Shown: positions 44,718 through 54,630 of the stretch, piece by piece
How positions within the stretch are numbered: position 1 is the stretch's first letter
Layout: every line of letters starts with the position of its first letter
Origin: Glandiceps talaboti
Taxonomy: Eukaryota > Hemichordata > Enteropneusta > Spengelidae
DNA: 64,000 bases
Assembly: GCF_964340395.1 (NCBI RefSeq)
Contig: NC_135556.1
Coordinates: 20,822,723-20,886,722, forward strand
Reading direction: 5' to 3'
Notes under the pieces: generated by a model
Seen by the model: the letters and a program-made list of their open reading frames with translations, nothing else
Database searches by the model: none
Told to the model about the DNA's origin: nothing
Made by a program: the position numbers and the translations under genes

Positions 44718-45479
44718 GCACGGGAGAACAGAGAAAACATCGACACATGGATTACTACTGGAAATGGCTTGTGGTCATTGGCAGTTTTCTACTTCAGTTT
44801 TACATGTATGGTTTAGCTTCAAACAATGGACTACTCATGATTGAATTTCTGAGATATTTTGAAAATGGAACTGCAGCATACTCGCTCATTCTAACAGTGT
44901 CAGGATTAGTAATAGTTGTTACAGGTAATTATCAAACGAGTACATGTACACGTATACACTTTTCCCTGGTTTGTGTTGTAAAATGAATTTTAGCATTTTG
45001 GTAACTCAAAGCAACGTCAAGAATAGTTTACCTGTTATTATCAGGTTATCATTGGAATGAGATCATCGGGAGGGGAGGGTGTTGTTTGAAAATTTAAGAC
45101 ATGGATGTGGCGCGCGGGTTCCAAACATCTACCCGTGTCTAAGAATGTTTTTTGACGAAAAGATTGGCGATGACTTGGTATACAAAGACATCAGAGGAAG
45201 ATTTTTCAATATTTGGGTGCGCTATAGAGTGAAGTCGCAAGGTCATTACCCTGGAATACGACCCCGACGGTTAGTTTATAACAAAGCATGGTTCAATTTA
45301 AAGTACCTTCTACATGTGATAATCACATACGGTCTGTTGAATGGTAAGTTAAACTTTAGCGATACCAGCGACGAAAAGAAACCTTGTTATAATAATCGTA
45401 AAGCCACAATTTCCCTTCAGGCCCAACATAAATATGTAGTTCCGATTACGCTCAATTTTAGAATAGGTGGGGTAGGTAG

Positions 45480-45514
<35 letters not shown>

Positions 45515-46510
45515 TATTTTCATGTGTGATTGTCTAGTTATGTTTTCCATTGTTTTCCATGCAGTTTTTGTGTTATTGGTTTCTTCTCATCGGATTTACA
45601 GCCATTATAGATAGGAAGAACAGTCTTATATTATCTTTTTAAAATTAATGCTAGTTTCTGCATCCACTATTTCTTGCGAGACTTCACAATATTTGAGATT
45701 TTATATATTTGTTATCGAAAAAGTAAAAAAGAAGTTTAGGGTCGGCAGTGAAAAATTAAATGGGGTCGGGTAACCTGAACCAAACAATTTTTGTCTTGGC
45801 CTTATAGAAGCACCAGTGCATTTATCAAGTTAAGTTCGAATCGGCAAACATTCTCTCAACTTTAATTTGTTATTTAACAAGATACCCAGAAAGTTAACAC
45901 ATTATCCTGGAAAGTTCACCAACACTTCCCATTACAATGTGGCAATTTTCTTTAATATGGTATAATTTATTGTCAAATGACAGAAAATTACAGGTGTGAT
46001 GGTCCCATTCAATATTGTGTGAACTCAGGGATCTTTCTAAAACATTACGTCACATGACAATCAAGTGACAGTATATTTGGACTCTTTTGAATCGACGTCA
46101 GGAGTTTAATTTGGGCTAAAAAAAATTATTTGGTTTCGGTTACCCGACTCCACCTAGCTTTTCACTTTCGATCCTAAACCTTTTTTTACGTATTCGAGAA
46201 ATAAATAAATAATAAAATAACAAAAATTGTGAAAAGACAAAATAAAACAGTCCTTCCAATCTGTAATGGATGTACATCTGTAAATAAACAACACAGAGAC
46301 CATTTGGAAAACAATGGAAAACCTGAACTAGACATTCACACAGAAAAAAATGTAATGAAATAAATACAATCTACCTACCCCACCTATACTAAAATTGAGC
46401 GTAATCGGAACCACACAATTTTTATCAGGCCTAATCAAAGGGAAAATAAACTTATTGTTACACCAAAACCAGTTTCTCACTGCCGTTAGGTGTTCGAATG
46501 TTGATATTGA
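44718..46510 (+). pseudogene. MCT-C1: truncated, broken copy of transporter C
   Basis: Exon 1 (44747-44924) is intact from an internal Met (MDYYWKWLVVIGSFLLQFYM), but the upstream ATG used by C2 is ACG here (AGCACGGG against AGCATGGG). A deletion relative to C2 (55025 to about 55478) removes all but the last ~38 nt of exon 2 (YLLHVIITYGLLNG remains at about 45303-45342). A second deletion of ~285 bp precedes exon 3, and only about 25 nt of exon 3 remain (46488-46510) before the duplication junction. No exon 4. It cannot encode a whole transporter; exon 1 may still be transcribed. Confidence 0.85.
45420..46432. mobile_element. Foldback / long-TIR element in C1 (copy of the C2 element)
   Basis: Starts AGGCCCAACATAAATATG and ends with the inverted GTAATCGGAACC...AGGCCT. 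Long inverted arms include GTTCCGATTACGCTCAATTT and AGAATAGGTGGGGTAGGTAG. Inherited by duplication with the host intron. (TA)n has expanded in the left arm (about 45483-45512). Boundaries approximate. Confidence 0.7.
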
Positions 46511-46545
46511 ATATTGTCATTAATAACGAATAATAAATTCATTTA

Positions 46546-48358
46546 ATAGATGTAGTTATCGTGATTGCTAACCAATCACGATTAATGATAAAATGACAAT
46601 TCAAGACATCTACAAAAGCTTTGTCGACCTTTCGGCGGTCTTAACTTTGCAGAAAAGGGTCACATGCCCTTGACTGACCTCAAAATGTCTCGGAAAGGTC
46701 ATGAAGATAAGGCATTATTTATGAACGAGAACAAACATGGCGTCACCACAGACACCATTTCAATACATTGGCACAACTATTCACTAAGTTTAGTATTTAC
46801 TACGTATGGATTTAGTATACCTGTTTAGCAAAGTTCAGCTCTAGACATAGACTCTACACTAGTGTGACAAATTGACTGATTTGAGAATATTGATGTCATA
46901 GTGTGAATAGACGTACATGGTCAAAGCAATCTACCTTGGAACAACCTTGGCAGTCAGTATAATTCCTCCAAGGGACAACGAAATAGGTTTACTAAGCGCT
47001 CAGACGTTCACAAGTTTCGGACGGTCGGCCAGGTAAGACGCACATTTCAAGCTATTCCAAGCTTTGTGAATTTTAAAAAACATAATCGACTGTACTATCC
47101 GTGTCGATGTGCGTTAGTGCAAGGCTTTGCGATATTACACCAGCTTAGCTTAGTTGCTAGTACTATAACTAGGCCGAAGGCCTTGCGTTGCATATGAACC
47201 CTGTCAATATGCCATTCTACTGTGAAATATTATATCTGTATTTGTGTCACATAACAATTACCCCATGCCTCAGCTCAAATTATATCCGCACCAACATGGT
47301 GTTTCATGCTGCCTCTTGTGTCACAGAGTGTCTCACATGAACATCCAAAATTAAAAATATCTTTTTATACAAGACATTTGGCTGATAACGGACACCAATA
47401 GTATGTTCAAAGTTTAAAGTTTAAAGTTCTAAAGTTATTTATTTTCTAAAGCGCCTTTTCTGTTTATTAATATTCAAAAGCGCTGTACATACAATATATT
47501 TAAAAGCATGGTAAAACAATATAATAAAGCTAAAAACACCGTCCAAAACGCGCGGTCAATAGGTTATTTCGCAGTGTCTCGGAAGAAACAACAGCTCTGG
47601 TGTGCGAGAATGCCTTTCCAAGAGTGATTGTATTTTCCTTCAGAATATAGATTATTATTATATAGAATATAGATTATAGATTACATGGGGTCCCTTCTAA
47701 AGGTTTTCCGATAACGACCTTTAATCTAGAAACAGCGCCCAATGGTCATGGCTTTACGAATACCTACCATGGTTCCGAACAAAGGTACTAATGGTAGGTT
47801 CTTGACAACCGTTTCACCTGTGTAGTATTGAGAGTTACAGTCTTCCCAAATCACTTCAATCGCATACAGACTATTTTTTATTGCTTAACCAAGCTACTGT
47901 CACATTGACTTCCCGTTGTCCGTGACATTCTGCTGTCTGTTTACTTATAACTTTATGAAAACCTTGCTGCAAGATACTTGAAATTAAATTGTAAAAGAAA
48001 ACCAACATTTGAATTGGATTAGGTAATTATGCAATCAGTTAAAAAAAGAAGATTAAGTGTGGGTCAAGTCAAAGTCAAAGAAGGTCAAGCAATTGAAAAG
48101 AAAATCTGTATTGGGCTGAACAATGAACATGAATATTTTTTTTATCTGTTTGCCAATAAAAAACTGAAATCTTGCATGACTGCGAGATCTCGCGTGATTT
48201 CGTAACATCGTTTTTATTTGAATGATGAATTTACCACTTTTATATGATATTGTATAATGAACACTAGTAATATGGTTGTTTTAAAACAGTAACATCGCCA
48301 CCTGTGGTAAAAGACAGTATCCGTTCGACGTCTATCCAGCTCACTGGTTCCGATCACA
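46546..48358. other. Upstream region of MCT-B
   Basis: Matches 35692-37765. No gene seen. The possible 5' UTR donor CCAG|GTAAGACGC recurs at about 47030. Confidence 0.55.
47405..47530. mobile_element. SINE-like insertion or replacement in block B
   Basis: AAAGTTTAAAGTTTAAAG, then TTTCTAAAGCGCCTTTTC and CAAAAGCGCTGTACATAC, then an A-rich tail. It stands where block A has about 360 bp of other sequence (about 36570-36925). The AAAGCGCTGTACA motif is typical of invertebrate SINE/LINE 3' ends. Class uncertain. Confidence 0.45.
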
Positions 48359-48557
48359 ATGACCAAACAGCAACGACATGTCGATTATTACTGGAGGTGG
48401 CTTGTTGTCCTTGGTAGTTTTTTCATTCAGTTTTATAATTTTGGGTTGTGTAGCAGCAATGGACTTTTGATGATTGAATTTCTGAAGCACTTTGAAGGAC
48501 GTACCACTGTTTTCTCCATGATCTTAACCGTGTCAATATGTGTGGCAATTTTTATAG
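48359..48557 (+). CDS. MCT-B exon 1
   Basis: Residues 1-66; GSFFIQFYNFGLCSS replaces the GSFLIQFYNLGLSSS of MCT-A. Confidence 0.85.
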
Positions 48558-49308
48558 GTGATTATATATATTCATTTATTTTCTTCAAAATGATTATAAT
48601 AAAGCAATCTCTGATTTGCTCATGGTTAAATGTCACTATCACAAATAGGTAAATGAGAACATGTGACCCGTATTGGTGTTTCATATTAGGATGTTGACTT
48701 ATTCAATACATAAAATCGTTTAGTAAACTATGGTTGATTCAATGGCCGAACATCTACGAGAAATACGACAAACCATGCAATACAATGCAGTGTCGTGTAT
48801 TAAAAGAGTATTTTCAAAACTATCGTTGTTTCATGATATATACAAACCACAATATTTTAGGAGACAATTGCTGCAAAATGAAAACATTTGACACGTCATT
48901 TAATATATCAATATTTAAGAACAATTTTATTCTAATACAAGAACTGCTAGCTCACTCCTTCTCGCCAAGCTAAAAACATTTAGAATAATCAAAGTTAGTT
49001 GAATAAGGAAAGGGGCCTCAACAGAATTCTAGAGGGCGTTTGTGTAAATTTGTACTTGCTAGATGGTGTATGTATGTATGTATGTATGTATGTATGTATG
49101 TATGTGTGTGTATGTATGTATGTATGTATGTATGTATGTATGTATGTATGTATGTATGTATGTATGTATGTATGTATGTCTGGTACACGTACAGTATGTA
49201 TGTATGTATGTATGTATGTATGTATGTATGTATGTATGTATGTCTGGTACACGTACAGTATGTATGTATGTATGTATGTATGTATGTATGTATGTATGTA
49301 TGTATGTA

Positions 49309-49347
<39 letters not shown>

Positions 49348-51779
49348 TTTGCCATAGTGATTGTCTTGTATGACTGAAGTTTGTTATTCTTACCAATGAT
49401 AACTTGAAATATCGTGTGAATTTTAATTATTGTCAGCCGTTAAAACTATACAGACTTCGTGTATGTGTGGCACGCTTCCACGTGGATATATATCTGCTGG
49501 ATCTCTACAACGTATCTTCCTATATGGCCTTCTATTTCCACATGGTGTCATTCATTTGACAATTTCCATAATTTATGGTTCAATATGTAAAAGACAATAA
49601 ATACATGGCCGTATGAGGGCATGATATAGCTACATACACGTACATCACTTGGTGTCCTCAAAAAGGCCGGATATATAGATAAAAAACAAGCATTTATAGT
49701 AAAGACACTGTATCATTTATGTATTGCTATCTCCCTTTGTTTTTAATCAGCTCCTGTTGTGGGAAGTTCTGTGTCACGGTATGGTGCAAGAAAAGTGACT
49801 GCAGTAGGCGCTGTTTTACATATGGTTGCTATGATTACAACAGTGTTTGCTAACAGTATTCCTTCTTTATTTATCACATTTGGATTATTAAATGGTAAGC
49901 ATTATCGTAATCTATATTTTATTTGACTTGATTTGATTTATTTTCCTATGATACAGTCCTGCTATACAAACATTTATATCCATTTAGTGATTCAAGATTC
50001 AATACTGGTCATGATGTACGGTATTGTGAGTAAATCAATAATGGTTTCAAAAGAAACGTTCCAGTTGCTGCTAGTGCTGCAATAACTATTTATTTATTTT
50101 CTTGCTTCTAAGGTGTTGGTCTTCTATTGATGTACATAGGGGGCATTTCTATTGTTCCTCAATACTTCAGGAAACGTTTTGCCTTGGCCATTGGTTTGTC
50201 TGGAGCCGGTGCTGGTGCAGGGGCCATGGTATTTCCACTTCTAATGGAATTCTTGATACGAACGTACGGTTTGCACGGAACATTTTTCATACTAGCAGGG
50301 TGTTCTGCGAACATATTAGTTTGCGCGGCCATATTTAAACCACCCGACAGGCCGATATCTATGCACAACGCTGTTGATAAAGGGCACCCGAGTGAGGATA
50401 TAAACACAGAAGCTGAAAGCAGAAGCGTTTTAGATGATGGATATCAGGATAAAATGACCTCTACTGATAGCAGGGAATATAAAGACGAAACCAGAGGAAA
50501 ATGCATCAAAATTATTCGCATGTGGGGGCTTCATTTTTTGTGTAAATACCCTACATTAGTCAGCTTCTTCTTCTGCGTTTTTTTATATGGTGTACAAAAT
50601 CTAATATATACAGTTTGGATCGTTGTCCATGCTGTTGCCATTGGAATCGCTCCTATCGATGCTGCCGTCCTCCTGACATATTTTGGCATTTGTGCTATTA
50701 TATCACGATTACTTTATGGATGGATCATTGACCTGAAAATCTTATCTCCTCTATCTATGTTGGCCATGATGATGTTCATTAATATAATCTTTATTGTCAC
50801 CTTCACATTCGTGACCAACTACGCCATCATGGCAGTCTGTTGTGCGGGTCTAGGGTTTTGCCAAGGTGCTATCATCCCATTAAATTCAGTGGTGGTAAGA
50901 AGTATTGTTGAATTGGAGGACTTTCCTGGTTCATTTGGTCTTATGCTGTCTGGATTTACAATGGGATCAGTGATATTGCCAATCGCAGGTAACAGTATTG
51001 CTTTCCTTATCATATAAATTCCAAAGTAGCCTTTTTCGAAGAAAACCAAAATCATCCACATATGCATTATGCTTCCATTTAAAGTCTTACTATAGTTTGA
51101 TACAAAATCATGTATATTTAACATATGCATGCGTTAATCTCCATGAATAAGCAGTCAGTCTTGGCGTGAGACAGTGTATTAAATCTACATCAGTTTTATC
51201 GACCTCTAAAATGTCCATGGATGCAATTTGTGATCATCATTTGTTTTTATTAGTGGCCATATATGGATGAAAATTGGGTATTTCATTTATCTCTACTTGA
51301 AATATCGATGTATTGTACGTACAATAACAAACATTTCACACATTTTGTTTAGCTTTTTGCAATTTAATCAGTCAATGTTGCTTGACATTGATTTTTCAAG
51401 CTGTAATAACATTATTTAATAAATTAAAACTTCAAATTAAATACCCACTCCTCATCCACATTTCCGCTTTCATTATATTGCATAATATTGTTAACTATAT
51501 GCTCTATTCATATTGGCGTATTTGATGTTATGCCGTCAACAATTATACTGTGAGATACAATTTAGAATTAGAAAATGGCACTCAGATAACCTTCATGCAT
51601 ACATAACAATTATTCTGTCTTCTCTATCACATGTAGGCAAAGCATACGAAGTCACTGGAGACTCAAGAACCCCTTTCTTTATCGCTGATATCAGCATATT
51701 TGTTGGTGCTATTGTGTGTTCTGTCACTGCATTAGTGATCAACTGCAAACGTCGACAAATTAAAACCACAATGTCTTGA
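48359..51779 (+). CDS. MCT-B: monocarboxylate-transporter-like (SLC16-like) protein, 453 aa
   Basis: Join 48359-48557, 49751-49894, 50113-50988, 51637-51779. Same exon lengths, phases and total (1362 nt) as MCT-A, all exons open, so both copies look functional. Differences I count: three in helix 1 (L/F, L/F, S/C), four in helix 4 (TF to MY, AS to GG), then K/R, V/A, V/D in the central loop, I/M in helix 11 and V/I in helix 12. The helix 4 changes fall within six codons. It lacks the TIR element in intron 1, so intron 1 is about 0.9 kb shorter. Confidence 0.88.
49067..49343. repeat. (TGTA)n microsatellite with CTGGTACACGTACAG interruptions
   Basis: Two identical interruptions (about 49179 and 49242) spaced 63 bp apart show a higher-order duplication inside the array. 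MCT-A has a (TGTC)n block here instead. Confidence 0.95.
49751..49894 (+). CDS. MCT-B exon 2
   Basis: Protein-identical to MCT-A exon 2; the nucleotide changes I see are silent. Confidence 0.88.
50113..50988 (+). CDS. MCT-B exon 3
   Basis: Carries the helix 4 cluster LLMYIGGISIV against LLTFIASISIV in MCT-A. Confidence 0.92.
51637..51779 (+). CDS. MCT-B exon 4
   Basis: One change from MCT-A (GAIVCSV for GAVVCSV). Confidence 0.9.
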
Positions 51780-52071
51780 ATGCTCTATATTGTACAAGGA
51801 ACAGCTTCCCAATATCAGAGTCACACACAGTATAGATCATTTCCATTTAATACTCTAAGTCAAACATTTAATACTCAAAGTCAAAGATTATACATCAAAA
51901 GTCAGGTGATTTTATTTTTATTTGTTTTTTGGAAAATTCTACTTGACTGCTTGAAATTATTTTCCTTTCGATCATTTCATATGTGCAATATATACGTTTT
52001 CGTTGATTAATAAAGAAATGTAATGTTCGTTCCTTTATTTTGTTCTCTGTGATGACTAAAATCACAACCGC

Positions 52072-52117
<46 letters not shown>

Positions 52118-54425
52118 GGGTAATTAACAATGCATCGTAAAAGTACCAGTGGGTTTAGCGAAAGTCTCAGCATAGCGCAAAAATCTCACATAATCTTGAT
52201 TTGAGTCTTCAAGGAGCGAAAACAAATTATCATGAATCCTAGTATTTTCTCAGTACCGTTCTCTTTGGTAGCCCTGGATTTGTGTCATCACTTCACTTTC
52301 CCTTTCTCGTCTCCCAATTAGCGACTGGTCAGTTTCTTCATTTTGGAGTGAGGTCGGCGGATTTGTAGAGGGAGTAACATATTTTGAAATGGGAATTAGG
52401 GATGGTCATCCGATCCGAGAATAGAACGTGGAAGTGGGAGGGGGGGGGGGTTGTTTTGGATTGTGATGGCAAACTAATCTTATCAATGACATGATTGTGT
52501 TCGATATGTGGTGAGTAATTTTCCTACTGGTATCTCCCTACCTATAAGTTCGCACTGGCTGCTGGGAATTTTTTTATCAGGCAACTAATGCAATATTCGC
52601 TAATCTTTTTCAGTTCCTTAGAAAATTACTTTGTACCTGTGAATTAGTGGTCCATTTTATCCGCGGTCTATTTTATCTTGAGCGAAATGCTTGGTTCTCA
52701 ATCCGTTACCATTTTAGTTTGACATGCGTCGATACCTCTAGCTAGATATATGGTTGTGCTCAATAAATCACCAATATCATACAGGCTTGTTCACACCCTT
52801 TCAATCACAACGATCGCCACATATTATTTCACGGCATGTCTTGTGAATGACGTTTAATGTGCAAATTCGACGTGTACTGGTCGATAGAAGCACTGAATTT
52901 AGGATCTGTAATTTGTGTAAAATACAAAACCATTACAGTTTCCTACCATGTTATGTGTACAGCTACATACACAAGTTTACATATCTGGATGATTCTGACA
53001 CTCAGTGGTGTACAATATTGAGAAGTAAGCCGTCCTATCTAGTAATAAATGCTACAAATGGCCCCTGTTGCAGCTAGCGCTTAATCTTATATGTCAAGTA
53101 GCTTCGTATTGATATGTTAATGATTAACTGTCAACTTTGAGGGGACTACATCTTGTACATCTACCACAGTGCAATATTCACATGTGGCGCTCCAATAAGG
53201 CGTATTTAACAAAGTTACGAATATCCATTCGTTTTTACATGAATATGCATATGGGACACACTATTACTAGCAGAGACAGATTCAAGTTATGTAGGTGCAA
53301 ATGTGAAGAGTTCGGGATACATCTTTAAGGTACGTTTAGCCATGTAAACTCAAACAAAACCAATGGTGTTTTGCATGCGTTCATATAATATAACCAATTC
53401 TAATACATAGACCCTTTATCAGAGCATGTCAATAGTGTTATGAACTAATTTGTATAACTCATTACTGGGGTCTTGAATAATCAGAAGAAACTATGATAGC
53501 GACCTGTAAGGCAAGCTATTTCGAGTTTTTTTGTTTTCGAGTTCAACGTCTCTGACGTTGTACTTTAGATCGAACGCGAAACTGTTATCTGTTTTGTAAA
53601 AATCGAATGTACATATTTGTATATAACTGGCCGATTTACATAAATAGTGTAATCACCATTTAGATAATATTTCCTCCGGTTGTTGCCAAGCATGTCATCT
53701 AACAAATTTAACTCACAAATCTGTCCTTACAGAAGGAATTCATATATCTGATTTTATTCATAATTAGTGCCATGTAAGTGTCTCATACTCATTATTAAGG
53801 TGAACGTGTAATTCATACGAATTAAAGAAGTTATGTGTACAGTCTCCTATCTTGTATGTTACATCTCTGCAAAGTCAAGGTCTGAAGTCCATCGATATCA
53901 GTGGAATTTAATCTTCAATATGTCCCGTCGATATTATAAGAGACATTCACCACAGTCTTAGCAATGACATTCACCAATCATGTTGTACAATTCCTTATCG
54001 GCTTTAGAGAAGAACATACTGTATCCGATTGCGTCTGAAACCTTAATATTGATTTGAACCCATTGATTGATTCACCACATGGTACAATGAGAACACTGGT
54101 TATACTACAACTATTTGTTTACAATCGCTCTACAAATGTTTTAGTGGTCTTGGTGGACAAATTGTTGCTCAACATTTGGCTATTCTTGGTGTACAGGGTA
54201 ATGCTATTCACATGATGTTCTTCTGATTTCTATCCAATAAGTTTCAGTCATTCGTCATTGGTGCACATTGTCAATCGTCATCATTAAAGTCATTCAGTTT
54301 GGTGTATGATATGCCTTAATACTAGTTTTGATGTCAACTTTCTTTGCCTTATAGTTGAAAATAATAACAAGTGACGGCAGTATATGATTACAAGCTGATA
54401 CACTTCCCTGTCAAAACAAATCAGC
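51780..54425. other. MCT-B 3' UTR and spacer to C2
   Basis: Polyadenylation hexamer at 52009 and (GTT)n at 52069-52117. No gene recognised; colinear with 42104-44717. Confidence 0.6.
52009..52014 (+). promoter_or_regulatory. Polyadenylation signal AATAAA (MCT-B)
   Basis: 230 nt after the stop, as in MCT-A. Confidence 0.6.
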
Positions 54426-54630
54426 ATGGGAGAACAGAGAAAACATCGAAACATGGATTACTACTGGAAATGGCTTGTGGTCATTGGCAGTTTTCTACTT
54501 CAGTTTTACATGTATGGTTTAGCTACAAGCAATGGACTTCTTATGATTGAATTTCTGAGATATTTTGAAAATGGAGCTGCAGCATCCTCACTCATTCTAA
54601 CAGTGTCAGGATTAGTAACAGTTGTTACAG
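54426..54630 (+). CDS. MCT-C2 exon 1
   Basis: First ATG at 54426 (AGCATGGGAG); a second in-frame Met at residue 10 is the only one left in C1. Ends ACAG|GTAATT. Confidence 0.82.

Larger units (their letters stand above)
35692..46510 (+). repeat. Tandem segmental duplication, block A
   Basis: Colinear with block B (46546 to about 57010): upstream DNA, MCT-A, spacer, and the first part of paralogue C. Homology stops about 25 bp into exon 3 of C. A ~37-bp AT-rich junction (46510-46546) precedes block B. Confidence 0.9.

Noticed and set aside
45079-45537. 152-codon ORF in C1
   Set aside because: It is a chance fusion of the unexplained intronic ORF with the last bases of exon 2 and following intron, created by the ~450-bp deletion. 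It is not a gene in itself.
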